Positions 45,468 to 53,840 of a stretch of DNA of 64,000 nt are shown in pieces. Made by a program: the position numbers and the translations under genes. The notes under the pieces were generated by a model. It did no database searches. It saw nothing but the letters and a program-made list of their open reading frames with translations, and had not been told where the DNA came from. Position 1 is the stretch's first letter. Each line of letters begins with the position of its first letter. This stretch comes from Actinoalloteichus hymeniacidonis (GTDB lineage: Bacteria; Actinomycetota; Actinomycetes; Mycobacteriales; Pseudonocardiaceae). The stretch covers positions 4,092,001 to 4,156,000 of the forward strand of contig NZ_JACHIS010000001.1 in NCBI RefSeq assembly GCF_014203365.1. The letters are read 5' to 3'.

Positions 45468-45498
45468 ACAACCGAAGATGTGGATCACTAGTTGATCT

Positions 45499-45520
45499 TT
45501 GGGTGCGGCCTTGGGTGCGA
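45499..45520. repeat. Left integrase arm-site candidates (two TTGGGTGCG repeats)
   Basis: TTGGGTGCGG at 45,499 and TTGGGTGCGA at 45,511, 12 bp apart, 32 bp inside attL and just upstream of the integrase start. Matching copies lie inside the right end, so these are probably arm-type integrase or Xis sites. Binding there could also repress int. Confidence 0.65.
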
Positions 45521-45534
45521 GTATGCTCAAGGCC

Positions 45535-46815
45535 ATGAGTCGTGCGCGCTCCGAAGGCCGTCAACGGGGACGGGTCGAACAGCGAGGCAACACACTTCGC
45601 GTCGTCGTCTACGCGGGCACCGATCCGGTCACCAGCAAACGGCGGTATCTCCGCGAGACGGTGCAGGGAATCGACAAGGCGGCCCACCGCAAGGCCGACC
45701 GGGCGATGACACGACTGCTCGCCCAAGTAGACGGTCAGCGCGCAGCAACCTCCGTCGTCACACTCGGGTACGCCATCGACGAGTGGTTACGGACCAGCGA
45801 ACACGAAGAGAGCACCCGCAAGACCTACCTCGGCTATATCGATCGCTCGATCAAGCCGGTTCTCGGCGGCCTGGCAGTGAGCAAGATCGACGCGCGGGCT
45901 TTGGAGAGCTTCTACACGGAGCTGCGTCGCTGCCGGACCCGCTGCGACCGGAACCCCTTTATCGAAAAGCACGCGACGCGCGCTGAGCACGACTGCGGCA
46001 CGGCAGGGTGCAGAGTCCACGTCTGCAAGCCCATGGCCGCATCCACGGTCCGGCAGATGCACGCAATCATCAGCGGCACTCTGACCGCTGCGGTTCGTTG
46101 GGACTGGATCACTGCGAATCCTGCGCGGATCGCGCGCCGACCGAAGCAGAAGACACCGGAGCCGGACCCGCCCACTTCTACCGAAGCTGCGCGTCTCGTC
46201 GATGCGGCGTTCGAGATGGATGAGGACTGGGGAATTCTCGTCTGGGTCGCGATGACGACCGGCCCGCGACGGGGCGAACTCTGCGGGCTGCGATTCAGTC
46301 ACATCGACTTCGACGCGGAGATCATCGACTATCGGCGTAACTGGGTGGCAGGCCGCGAGAAAGACACCAAGACCCATCAGCGCAGAAGAATCGCCCTCGA
46401 TTCCGAGACGGTCGTACTACTTAAAGAACACCGCGATCGGGTCAAGGCTCGCATAGAAGAACTGGGCGGCGAATTCACCGAAGATCTCTTCGTGTTCACC
46501 GGCGTCCGTTCGCCCGACCACCATGTGCCTTACTCCCCCAACGCCGTATCCCAGCGGTACAAGGACATGGCGACACGGCTCGGCATCGACACCCATCTGC
46601 ACGCACTGCGGCACTACTCCGCTACCGAGTTGCTGACGGCTGGTGTCGACCTGCGCACCGTGGCCGGCCGATTGGGGCACGGTGGCGGTGGGTCGACGAC
46701 ACTGCGCGTCTATGCCGCGTGGGTCGCTGCGGCTGACCGGAAGGCGGCGGAGCTGCTGGGTAGCCGGATGCCCAAGCGGGTACGGAAGTCAGCCGGGGAC
46801 AGCAAGGCGAGCTAG
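45535..46815 (+). CDS. int: Tyrosine recombinase (site-specific integrase)
   Basis: 426-aa phage-type integrase that joins attP to the tRNA attB and, with Xis, excises the element. The N-terminal arm-binding and SAM-like core-binding domains precede the catalytic domain: Arg in TTGPRRGELCGLR, His356-x2-Arg359 in HALRHYS, His382 in GRLGHGG, nucleophile Tyr393 in TLRVYAAW. An unusual Cys/His-rich insert in the core-binding domain (CRTRCDRNPFIEKHATRAEH...CGTAGCRVHVC) may bind zinc. ATG 45523 is an alternative start. Its 3' end overlaps a convergent regulator by 27 bp. Confidence 0.93.
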   Translation: MSRARSEGRQRGRVEQRGNTLRVVVYAGTDPVTSKRRYLRETVQGIDKAAHRKADRAMTRLLAQVDGQRAATSVVTLGYAIDEWLRTSEHEESTRKTYLGYIDRSIKPVLGGLAVSKIDARALESFYTELRRCRTRCDRNPFIEKHATRAEHDCGTAGCRVHVCKPMAASTVRQMHAIISGTLTAAVRWDWITANPARIARRPKQKTPEPDPPTSTEAARLVDAAFEMDEDWGILVWVAMTTGPRRGELCGLRFSHIDFDAEIIDYRRNWVAGREKDTKTHQRRRIALDSETVVLLKEHRDRVKARIEELGGEFTEDLFVFTGVRSPDHHVPYSPNAVSQRYKDMATRLGIDTHLHALRHYSATELLTAGVDLRTVAGRLGHGGGGSTTLRVYAAWVAAADRKAAELLGSRMPKRVRKSAGDSKAS

Positions 46816-48033
46816 CCGCCGTTGCTGCCGTGCGGAACCGATCTGTTGTGCAAGTGCATCCGCCTGCGCGGCCTGTTCGGCGGCTGAGTCTCGCTCTCCG
46901 GCGTGCAGAAGCGCGCGGGTGAGATCGACCCGCAAGGCCGTCTCTGCGCGCGTATATGACGGATCAAGGCCCCGTAGCGCGTCATTGAGAACGGCGACGG
47001 CTGAACGTTCCCCGGTCCGGGCCAGCGCGTGGCCGCGCCACCGAGTCAGATGGACGTCATCCATCGCGACGTAGGGCGTGTCGGTGTGCACGGTGTCGGC
47101 GGGGAGAGTTCGGGCGGCATGGTCGAAGGCGCGCAGGCTCTTGGCGCTCTGGTCATTCGCGGCCAGCGCTTCGCCGTGTGCTGCTGCGAGCCAGGCGAGC
47201 AGGATCGCGGGTGCGTTCTGGCGGGCTGCGGCGAGTGCGTGGCCGGTGAGATCGCTCGCGTCGGTGCTGCGGCCGATGTCGATGAGCACGAATGCCTGTT
47301 CGGCGATCACATGGGAGAACAGCGCTGCGTTGCCGGATTCGCGGGCGGCGGTCTTGGCGTTCTCGTAGTGCTGCCACGCTTCGCCGAGTAGGCCGCTGTC
47401 GAGGCATTGCCAGTCAGCGAGGGTGCAGTACTCGGTGAGCACCGCTGCCAGGCTGCGGCGAATCGCGGGGTCGATGCTGTGGCGCATCAACGGTTCGATC
47501 TGCGCGATCTTGGCTCGGACTTCGCCGCGCAGCAGTCCGGCGCCCAATCGTCGGTCCAGCGTCCGAATGTGTTCGAGTTGGGCTACGAAGGATTCGACGA
47601 CCTCGGCATCGACTCGGCGGGCTGATTGAAGAGCCGCAGCAAGTTCGTGTGTCTGCTCGTCCGCCGTCGCAGCCGCGTGGATGTCGGTACTGCTGATCTT
47701 CTCGGTCGGTGTGCGGTGACCGCGTTGCGCGCGGTGGCGGAACACGGCTTGTTCTCTCTCCCGCTCGATTCGCTCGGATTCGGCGGCTGCGGATTGAAGT
47801 CGGTCGAAGTGATCGAGCAACACGCCATCGGCGCCGACCGCATCGTCGGCGGCTGCCCAGAATCGACGCGGCGGGAGGTGTCTGCCCGCTTCCGCGTGAC
47901 TCACGGCGGTGCGGGTGTAGTGGACACGACGGGCTATCTCCGCTTGGGCGAATCCCGCCGCTCGGCGGTGATCGGCCAATGCGCGCCCGAGGGCTTGCTT
48001 GAGTTCTCGCACTGCGTCCGTATCGCGTGCCAT
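46789..48033 (-). CDS. XRE-family HTH regulator with TPR-like C-terminal domain, paralogue 1
   Basis: 414-aa protein. Residues 1-65 form an XRE helix-turn-helix (FAQAEIARRVHYTRTAVSHAEAG). The rest is all-helical with TPR-like repeats (WQHYENAKTAARESGNAALFSHVIAEQ and the following block). It shares most of its C-terminal half with the 379-aa protein at 54,371 of the same element. Similar HTH-TPR proteins (RRNPP class) respond to small peptides; that role here is a guess. The ATG at 48033 has GGGGAG nine bases upstream. Confidence 0.8.
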   Translation of the reverse strand: MARDTDAVRELKQALGRALADHRRAAGFAQAEIARRVHYTRTAVSHAEAGRHLPPRRFWAAADDAVGADGVLLDHFDRLQSAAAESERIEREREQAVFRHRAQRGHRTPTEKISSTDIHAAATADEQTHELAAALQSARRVDAEVVESFVAQLEHIRTLDRRLGAGLLRGEVRAKIAQIEPLMRHSIDPAIRRSLAAVLTEYCTLADWQCLDSGLLGEAWQHYENAKTAARESGNAALFSHVIAEQAFVLIDIGRSTDASDLTGHALAAARQNAPAILLAWLAAAHGEALAANDQSAKSLRAFDHAARTLPADTVHTDTPYVAMDDVHLTRWRGHALARTGERSAVAVLNDALRGLDPSYTRAETALRVDLTRALLHAGERDSAAEQAAQADALAQQIGSARQQRRLARLAVPG

Positions 48034-48205
48034 GTTCGGCATCTCCCCGATCCACGCCTGACCCAACACGGGCGGCAGGGCCGATATCAGCTTAACCGAA
48101 GCGTCGATCGGCAAGATTTCACGTCCTTTTTCACCTGAGCTTTCACCTCTTCTGCTGTCACCACACCCGAGAGCACGCGGGTGCCCGCCACGGAAGGGGT
48201 CCGAG

Positions 48206-48811
48206 TTGACACGCCGAGGTCGACGACGTCGAAAGCCGACGGTTGCCGTCGCGTTAAAGCGCGCTGCGGTGGCGTATGCCGCATACGGATGGCCGGTGAT
48301 ACCGGGTGCCCGATGGAACGGCACGAAGTACATCCGCCCGGACAGCGGGCTACGGGTGCCCGGATTGCTTCCCATCGTTCCGCACACCGAGGCGACCGAT
48401 CGGCAGGCGCAGATCGAGCGATGGTGGAATGCGGCGCCGTTCTCGGTACTGGTGGCCGCAGGGCGCGGCTTCGCGGTGATCTCGGTACCCGCCGAGTTGG
48501 GCGTGGCGGCAGCGCGGTTCTCGGTGTTCCGCGATTCACCGACGCCGACCCTCGTTCATCCCGAGGGCCGGATCCTGTTCCTTGTCGAGCCGATCAAGGC
48601 ATTGCGACTGGAGTTGCGAAGTTTTCGCAGTGTCTTTCTGATGGAACCGGATTCGGTTTTTCCGGTGCCTCCGACCATCACAGGGTCCGGTCCGGTTCGC
48701 TGGTGGTTTCCACCGGATGCCTGTCCGATCACCAGTGGCAGCGCGCGAATAGTTCAGGAAGCACTGTGTCAGGCGATCTCCGCCGTTCGCTGGTCTCGGA
48801 CGCCGCCATGA
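48206..48811 (+). CDS. Short Prim-Pol-like protein of the element
   Basis: 201-aa protein resembling the N-terminal part of bifunctional DNA primase/polymerase domains found in actinomycete plasmids and AICEs (VAYAAYGWPVIPGARWNG, then QAQIERWWNAAPFSVLVAAGRG). The usual catalytic acidic pair after the strand VAAGRGFAVISV is not evident, so it may be non-catalytic. It begins with TTG preceded by AGGGG and overlaps the next small gene by four bases. It may take part in element replication, or be a relic. Confidence 0.6.
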   Translation: MTRRGRRRRKPTVAVALKRAAVAYAAYGWPVIPGARWNGTKYIRPDSGLRVPGLLPIVPHTEATDRQAQIERWWNAAPFSVLVAAGRGFAVISVPAELGVAAARFSVFRDSPTPTLVHPEGRILFLVEPIKALRLELRSFRSVFLMEPDSVFPVPPTITGSGPVRWWFPPDACPITSGSARIVQEALCQAISAVRWSRTPP

Positions 48812-48987
48812 TGACGCAGTCATTGGACTGGCACGACATCGTGTGGTCGCTCTTGTTAGGTGCGGTGATCGCGGAACTCATCATTGCGGTTCGTCTGGCC
48901 ACTGCATCGGCCTGGTTCTGGCTGGTGTTCGCCGAATGGCGATGGCGGCAGGGGTGCCGCATTCGGAGATTTCTTCGCAGAAGGTAG
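48808..48987 (+). CDS. Small single-span membrane protein
   Basis: 59-aa protein with one long hydrophobic helix (IVWSLLLGAVIAELIIAV) and a strongly basic end (RRQGC-like, RIRRFLRRR). The ATG overlaps the preceding stop in ATGA, supporting real translation. Unrecognised family. Small membrane proteins in this position of AICEs are often Spd-type spreading factors, but no sequence proof is seen. Confidence 0.6.
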   Translation: MMTQSLDWHDIVWSLLLGAVIAELIIAVRLATASAWFWLVFAEWRWRQGCRIRRFLRRR

Positions 48988-48990
48988 TTG

Positions 48991-49365
48991 GTGATACCCA
49001 TGAATTCCGTCGATCGTGCCTATGCTGCTTTGCTGCGCCGTGGCTTCGGATTCTGTCTTGCACCGGGTGACCACGAGGTCAGGTACACGGTGCTCGCCAC
49101 CTATGGATGGCCGGGCCATGTCGATTCGCTGCATATCCGTGGCGAAGACGAGGCGACCGCCAGTCGCGTGCGTGACCGCGATGAGGGGCAAGGGCTGTTC
49201 GCGGACCAATGCACGGTGTGGAGCTACGAAGGCACGTTCCTGGCCGCAGCGGCCGAACTGCTCAACCTGCCCGCGCCCGGTGAGCGCGGTGCGCCGGAAC
49301 TCACCCGCAGGACGCCGAGCGGGTTGTGGCTGCCGCCCTCGGTTCGACTGACCCGACCGGCCTGA
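48991..49365 (+). CDS. Hypothetical protein of the element
   Basis: 124-aa protein of unknown function, starting at GTG 48991 (AAGG six bases upstream) or ATG 49000. It follows the small membrane gene by three bases, so the three plus-strand genes form an operon. Features visible: a possible HTH-free alpha/beta fold with GDHEVRYTVLATYGWPGHVD and a helix FLAAAAELLNLPAPG. No signal peptide. Confidence 0.55.
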   Translation: MIPMNSVDRAYAALLRRGFGFCLAPGDHEVRYTVLATYGWPGHVDSLHIRGEDEATASRVRDRDEGQGLFADQCTVWSYEGTFLAAAAELLNLPAPGERGAPELTRRTPSGLWLPPSVRLTRPA

Positions 49366-49421
49366 CAAGCGCGGTTTGAAGGGAGGTGAGGCCATGGAAC
49401 CTGTGAGCTGACGGATAGCTC

Positions 49422-49628
49422 TTCCGCGTCGGATTCGTCAGCCGATCTCCTCGTGCAACATCAGCGCGGCCGGTGTCTGGGGGTCACGTCCCGGGCCGGC
49501 CGCGCTGCGCTGTTCCGCGCTCGTTCCGCGTGCGATGTCGAGCCAGCCAACGCGCAGGCGCGCGCGTGCGCGCGTAGGGGAAGTTCCGCGCACGGCACGG
49601 AACTTCCCCGGAACACGGCTTTTCCGCG
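49422..49628. other. Repeat cluster downstream of traB; candidate clt/transfer locus
   Basis: The 264-bp gap between convergent genes holds five same-strand copies of TTCCGCG (49,422; 49,513; 49,524; 49,584; 49,622). It also holds an 11-bp inverted repeat AGCGCGGCCGG (49,463-49,506) and a run of CGCG. TraB proteins of this class bind clustered short repeats (TRS) in a clt site close to traB through a C-terminal winged helix, which this TraB has. Assignment is inferred. Confidence 0.45.
49577..49609 (-). terminator. Strong hairpin after traB
   Basis: GGGGAAGTTCCG and its exact complement form a 12-bp stem with a 9-nt loop, 21 bp after the traB stop. It is probably a terminator, and it contains one of the TTCCGCG repeats. 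Confidence 0.6.
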
Positions 49629-49629
49629 C

Positions 49630-51444
49630 TTAGTCGGTGTGCTCGTTCCGCAGTCGCGGTGTCCCTCGGTAGTAGCCGTGTCGACCGGTGCGCTCAGCGA
49701 AACGCTCGGTCTCCAGCGCGTCCAACTCGCGATAGATCCACGTCTTGCGCCGGTCACACACCGCGCCGAGTTCTTCCACCGTGGTGCCCTCTTCGCCTGC
49801 GGCAGACAAGGCCGCTCGGAGCGCCTTGCGGGCGTGCTCGTTGTCGAGTCGTTTCTTGGCCGGTGATCGGGTAGCCGGTCCGCGCTCGGCGAGCGCGGCC
49901 AATGGTGCGGCTGGCTCGGCCGTCGACGCTTCGGTTTCCCGAGAAGCCGGCGTGGTGTCCGGCTCATCGTCCGTATCGAGCGAGAACGTCGAGACGACAT
50001 CGGCGGTGACGGGATCGAGCGCCGGTTGCCTACCTCGCCAAGTCTCGACGATGTCGGACACGAGATCGTCTGTCACCCAGTAGCAGCGGACCAACGCCGG
50101 ACGCTCGGCCCCGGCGGCTTCCACGTATCCGCAGCCGGGCCGGTCCTTGCGGATCACCGCCGGGTCGGTCCCGGTGGTGTCCCGCAGCACGGTGGAAGCC
50201 TCTCCGCTTTTGAGGAACCGGAATGCCACCCGCGTGCGGAGTTGAGCGCGCACCTGCGCCGAGCCGACCGCGTTGACCGTGGGGTACTGGGTGGCGAGCA
50301 CCAGGGCGACGCCGAGCGCCCGACCGCGCCGGGCGACCGATTCCAGATCGGGCACGCACTCCACGGGGAGTTCGGCGGCTTCATCGATCAGCACCACGAT
50401 CACCGGCTGTTCTGGGCTGGCTTGCCATACCCGTTTGGTGGCGTGTTGGCCGCGCATGTCGATGACCTCCCGCAATGCCGCCAGCATCGTGCGGGCGGAA
50501 TCCGCGGTGGTCGACAGCCAGTCTGTCACCGGCCACCACGGACGCAGCTCGATTCCGCCCTTGAGGTCGATCGCCCACAGCACCGCGTCTGGTGCGGTGA
50601 CCGCATGGCAGGCCATCAGGTTCAGCAGCCCGGACTTGCCGGACCCGTTCGTTCCCGCGACCAGTGCGTGATGCGTCCCGGTCTGTCGGTCGTACAGCGG
50701 GACTCGGCAGACGTCGCCGTCGTCGTAGGGACCGACCGGCATCGCATCGGCGATCGAGGCCGCCGGGCTACCCGCCCAATGGATCGGGTCGGAATGGGGG
50801 TCGGCTTCGATCACCCGCATCACCGCGATGTCTGCCCGGTCCGCCCACGGTTCGGCACGGACCGACCCGACCGGGAGTTGCAACGCGCTCTCGACGGTAC
50901 GAAGTCTCCCGGTGACGTCCCGCGCCGTCTGGCCTGCGGCCAGGCGCAGCCGCCCGGTCCATCCCCAAGTGGTGACGAGCACCCCGGTCAGTCGGGACCG
51001 GGCGAGACCGGCCGTCTCGGCGACGCGCGGCCAGGCCGCAATGGTGCGTTCGACACGGACCTGTGCGCGGACGCGACGGTGCAGCCACCACGGGATAGCG
51101 CCGATCAGTCCGCCTATTACGAGTGCCCGCAGCATGATCGGGTGGTTGGAACCGAGCGCCGATGCCGCCACTATCCACGTAGCAACGGAGAAGACGACCA
51201 CACGGGCATAGGCCCGCTCGATCTTCCGGTCCAACACCTGACCCACCCACAGCGCGGAAATTCCAAGCAGGAATAGGCAGATCAGTACCGTGGTGACCAC
51301 GGTGAGCCAGGCGAACGCGAGGGTTCCCAATGCCCATACGGCGATGACCGTATAGAACGGGGCGAGTCGGTGTCGATGTCGCCACAGGACAGTGAATAGG
51401 GATTCTCGCGGTTCCGACTTTCGACGTTGTTGCACGGTGACCAT
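49630..51444 (-). CDS. traB: TraB-type FtsK/SpoIIIE DNA translocase (conjugal transfer)
   Basis: 604-aa hexameric dsDNA pump expected to move the element between mycelial cells. Four N-terminal membrane helices (about residues 29-121) are followed by an FtsK ATPase core: Walker A GTNGSGKS at 264-271 and Walker B VIVVLIDEAAEL, then ATQYPTVNAVGSAQVRAQLRTR. The C-terminal winged helix (TTVEELGAVCDRRKTWIYRE) should read the recognition repeats. The ATG at 51444 has GGAGG eight bases upstream; in-frame codons further upstream are not used. Confidence 0.92.
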   Translation of the reverse strand: MVTVQQRRKSEPRESLFTVLWRHRHRLAPFYTVIAVWALGTLAFAWLTVVTTVLICLFLLGISALWVGQVLDRKIERAYARVVVFSVATWIVAASALGSNHPIMLRALVIGGLIGAIPWWLHRRVRAQVRVERTIAAWPRVAETAGLARSRLTGVLVTTWGWTGRLRLAAGQTARDVTGRLRTVESALQLPVGSVRAEPWADRADIAVMRVIEADPHSDPIHWAGSPAASIADAMPVGPYDDGDVCRVPLYDRQTGTHHALVAGTNGSGKSGLLNLMACHAVTAPDAVLWAIDLKGGIELRPWWPVTDWLSTTADSARTMLAALREVIDMRGQHATKRVWQASPEQPVIVVLIDEAAELPVECVPDLESVARRGRALGVALVLATQYPTVNAVGSAQVRAQLRTRVAFRFLKSGEASTVLRDTTGTDPAVIRKDRPGCGYVEAAGAERPALVRCYWVTDDLVSDIVETWRGRQPALDPVTADVVSTFSLDTDDEPDTTPASRETEASTAEPAAPLAALAERGPATRSPAKKRLDNEHARKALRAALSAAGEEGTTVEELGAVCDRRKTWIYRELDALETERFAERTGRHGYYRGTPRLRNEHTD

Positions 51445-51515
51445 GGCGGTTGCCTCCGAATCTGGGCGTGCGGCATCGCCACACGCCCAGTAGACGTGAG
51501 TAGGAATGAGCGGGA

Positions 51516-52139
51516 TCAGCTTTCGGCGAAGAACTCCGGTCGCGGGATCGGCGTGCCGGATTCGATCAGTTCGAGGTAGGCGCGGTAGACGACCTTGAGT
51601 GCTTCTTGTGCATCGCGGAAACACTCACTGCTTGCCGCGAACCTGTCTCCCGCTTCAGCGAATTGGATGGTGATGCGCTGATCGATGTGATGGTCGGCCG
51701 TCCACCGTTCGCCGAGATCGGCGAGATGGTTTCCGCCGAGCACCACGGCGCGTTGGAAACCGGTCAGGATTCGCTCGAATTCTGCGACGTTCGCGGGTTC
51801 GAGCGCGGTGAGCGCTTCGGTTGCCGACACCCAAGCGTCGATCTGTGCGACCCCGGTCACCGATCGGTTGGTTCGGTGACCGGCGGTCTTCCGCCGCTGG
51901 GAGGGCCGGATAGTGCGGGTACGGCGCACCGGTATCCGGGCTGCCTGCTTCCGATGTTCCGTGCGATGGGTGGCGAAGTGGCGCGCGGCCTGTCCCGCCG
52001 GATAGCTGCCACCGCAGGAACACCGCACCTGCCGAGTTCGAGCGGTCCGCCGCCTGGTGGTCTTCCGCAGCCACCGGCCGCCCCGGCGGAGGGTGCTTCG
52101 AGCGGAGGCGAGAGTGCTCCGTTGTCGCGGCGTATTCAT
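51516..52139 (-). CDS. Basic zinc-finger-like protein of the transfer operon
   Basis: 207-aa protein, extremely basic in its first 95 residues (SARSTLRRGGRWLRKTTRRR) with a C-x-C-x12-H-x3-H cluster (CSCGGSYPAGQAARHFATH) that could hold zinc. The second half is acidic and helical. Family not recognised. Start overlaps the upstream stop by four bases; traB follows after 71 bp. It may bind DNA during transfer. Confidence 0.62.
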   Translation of the reverse strand: MNTPRQRSTLASARSTLRRGGRWLRKTTRRRTARTRQVRCSCGGSYPAGQAARHFATHRTEHRKQAARIPVRRTRTIRPSQRRKTAGHRTNRSVTGVAQIDAWVSATEALTALEPANVAEFERILTGFQRAVVLGGNHLADLGERWTADHHIDQRITIQFAEAGDRFAASSECFRDAQEALKVVYRAYLELIESGTPIPRPEFFAES

Positions 52140-52831
52140 CGGTTCGTCTCCTCTCGCTTGAGCGCGCGAACCACGCGCCTGCCGTACTCGCGGGTGCCGA
52201 AGTGCCGATCAAGCTCGGCGCCGGAAAGCACGCGGCCCTGTTCTCGCTCGGCGAGCCAGTGAGCAGCCATGCGTTCCTTCAGATCGGCCGGTGATTCCAC
52301 ATCGCTGCTTTCGGTGACCGGCTCCGCCGATTCGGCCGACTGCTCCGGCGCCCTAGGCGTGTCGACGACCGTGCGATCGGCGGCCACCCTGGCCGCGAGA
52401 TGCGCGACCGACGCCAGCAGAACGGGCAGCACCACCGACAACGCGATGGCCGCACCCACCGCCAACCAGCTCCCATCACGGTGGGCTTCCACGGCGTGGT
52501 AGACGCCGTTGAACACCACCGACAAGCCCACCGCGCCGTATGCCTGTCGGCGGGCGGTGGCGCGGGTGGCCGCGCTCGCATCGGGCGAGCGCAGCCATAC
52601 CCGCGTGGCCACCACGGCGTAGGCGTCCAGGGCGACCGGCAACAGCCACGCCAAGGGCACCCCCTCAGCGAGGAAGGGCACCGGCAACGACTGTCGAAAT
52701 CCGGCGAGTTCGGCGAACCCCGTCAGCCCGTCGAAGGAGAGCACCGCGACCGCGCCACCCACCGCGAACAGCCCCGCTGTAGTAGCACCGTCCTGTTGCC
52801 GAGCTGTCTCGTTCTTCGCGGTGGTGGCCAT
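52136..52831 (-). CDS. DUF2637 membrane protein with C-terminal DNA-binding-like tail
   Basis: 231-aa protein with four membrane helices of the DUF2637 type (FAVGGAVAVLSFDGLTGFAEL, VPLAWLLPVALDAYAVVATRVWL, AVGLSVVFNGVYHAVEAH, ALSVVLPVLLASVAHL), then a cytoplasmic tail (DLKERMAAHWLAEREQGRVLSGAELDRHFG). The tail matches the wHTH-like ending seen in actinomycete plasmid spread proteins. A role in intramycelial spreading is inferred from context. ATG start at 52831, two bases after the preceding small gene. Confidence 0.8.
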   Translation of the reverse strand: MATTAKNETARQQDGATTAGLFAVGGAVAVLSFDGLTGFAELAGFRQSLPVPFLAEGVPLAWLLPVALDAYAVVATRVWLRSPDASAATRATARRQAYGAVGLSVVFNGVYHAVEAHRDGSWLAVGAAIALSVVLPVLLASVAHLAARVAADRTVVDTPRAPEQSAESAEPVTESSDVESPADLKERMAAHWLAEREQGRVLSGAELDRHFGTREYGRRVVRALKREETNR

Positions 52832-52833
52832 GA

Positions 52834-53040
52834 TCAGCTCACCACCTGCGACACCGCGTCGATCAGACCGTTCACCACGTCGGTGGTGATGTCGATCAGC
52901 GCGACGCCCCACGAAGTACCGCCGAGGAACAGCCCGGCGAGCAGGATCGGCAGCCCGTAGACCAACGGCATCTCCCGGCGGACGAGCAGCCAGCCGCCCC
53001 AGACCACGAAGATCACGGTCAATGACAAGGTGACATTCAT
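52834..53040 (-). CDS. Small two-span membrane protein
   Basis: 68-aa protein with two hydrophobic segments (LSLTVIFVVWGGWLLV and LVYGLPILLAGLFLGG) and an amphipathic end. Its ATG overlaps the whiB stop (ATGA) and its stop is two bases from the DUF2637 start. Likely an Spd-type spread protein by position; no family recognised. Confidence 0.72.
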   Translation of the reverse strand: MNVTLSLTVIFVVWGGWLLVRREMPLVYGLPILLAGLFLGGTSWGVALIDITTDVVNGLIDAVSQVVS

Positions 53041-53390
53041 CGGCCTGGCTCCTGTCCGTCCGCACCGGACCGGCGAGCCACCCACAGCGGCAGCAGCGCG
53101 CGCCGGTCGTGCTCGGCGAGTCCGCCCCACACTCCGGTGGTGCGTTCGCCTGCGGTCCGCATCTCCAGTTCGAGGCACGGACCGGCCACCGTGCAGCCCT
53201 CGCACAACCGCCGGGCAAGCTCCCGATCCGCGGGCTCATCTCCGCTCGGTGCGGGCGCGTCTCCCTCGGTGAAGACCCACACGCAACGGCCATCACGCAA
53301 CACCGCATCGGCCAAGACGTCATCCGGGGTGTCTCGCCACCGGTCCAGTCCGGCGGCAACCTCTGCGAGTTCTTCGCGGCCGATACTCAT
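53037..53390 (-). CDS. WhiB-like iron-sulfur transcriptional regulator
   Basis: 117-aa Wbl protein. Four cysteines have the right spacing for a [4Fe-4S] cluster (C in DGRCVWVF, then LCEGC, then GPCLELEMR), followed by the turn TGVWGGL and a basic tail. Wbl proteins sense redox or NO and bind sigma factor region 4. Here it probably controls the transfer genes. ATG 53390 overlaps the xis stop. Confidence 0.9.
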   Translation of the reverse strand: MSIGREELAEVAAGLDRWRDTPDDVLADAVLRDGRCVWVFTEGDAPAPSGDEPADRELARRLCEGCTVAGPCLELEMRTAGERTTGVWGGLAEHDRRALLPLWVARRSGADGQEPGR

Positions 53391-53668
53391 CGGGCACCCC
53401 CGCCGAGCACCCGTGCCACGTCCCGTTCCTGTCGTCGTCGGGTCGCGATGGCCGCGACATCCACGCAACCGCCGGACTCGGCCGCTTGGCTGATCAGTTC
53501 TTCGAGTGCCGCGACCGGCACGACGTAGCGGGTGCGCACCCGCACCGAGGGGAAGGCGTCTTCCCGGATCGCCCGATACACGGTGGCCGGGTCGACTCGA
53601 AGGATCTCGGCGGCCTCCCGCACCGTGAAGAACAACGGCGCTCGGTCAGTACTTCGCTGTGTCGACAT
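53387..53668 (-). CDS. xis: Excisionase-like helix-turn-helix protein
   Basis: 93-aa MerR/excisionase-type winged helix (LFFTVREAAEILRVDPATVYRAIREDAFPSVRV). It would bend DNA at the att arms and steer the integrase toward excision; it may also regulate. The ATG at 53668 is supported by AAGGG eight bases upstream. First gene of the transfer run, divergent from an XRE regulator across a 172-bp region with a strong palindrome. Confidence 0.8.
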   Translation of the reverse strand: MSTQRSTDRAPLFFTVREAAEILRVDPATVYRAIREDAFPSVRVRTRYVVPVAALEELISQAAESGGCVDVAAIATRRRQERDVARVLGGGAR

Positions 53669-53717
53669 GAGTTGTGCCCTTCCGCGCACACACCACCGGC
53701 CAATATTGCGCGATCAA

Positions 53718-53735
53718 TGCGCCAGTATTGGCGCA
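53718..53735. promoter_or_regulatory. Operator-like palindrome between xis and the XRE gene
   Basis: TGCGCC-AGTATT-GGCGCA is a perfect 6-bp inverted repeat with a 6-bp centre, flanked by TCAA/TTGA. A related half (CCAATATTGCGC) lies just to the left at 53,699-53,710. Placed in the divergent promoter region, it probably binds the neighbouring XRE protein. Confidence 0.6.
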
Positions 53736-53840
53736 ATTGACGGCATAGTGAGCCGATATAGGCGTGCGAGCTATTGCTGTTCCTGCGTAATTCCGAGTCC
53801 GCGCTAATCTCGGCGCTCAAGGCGGAGCGCGGAGGAGTAC

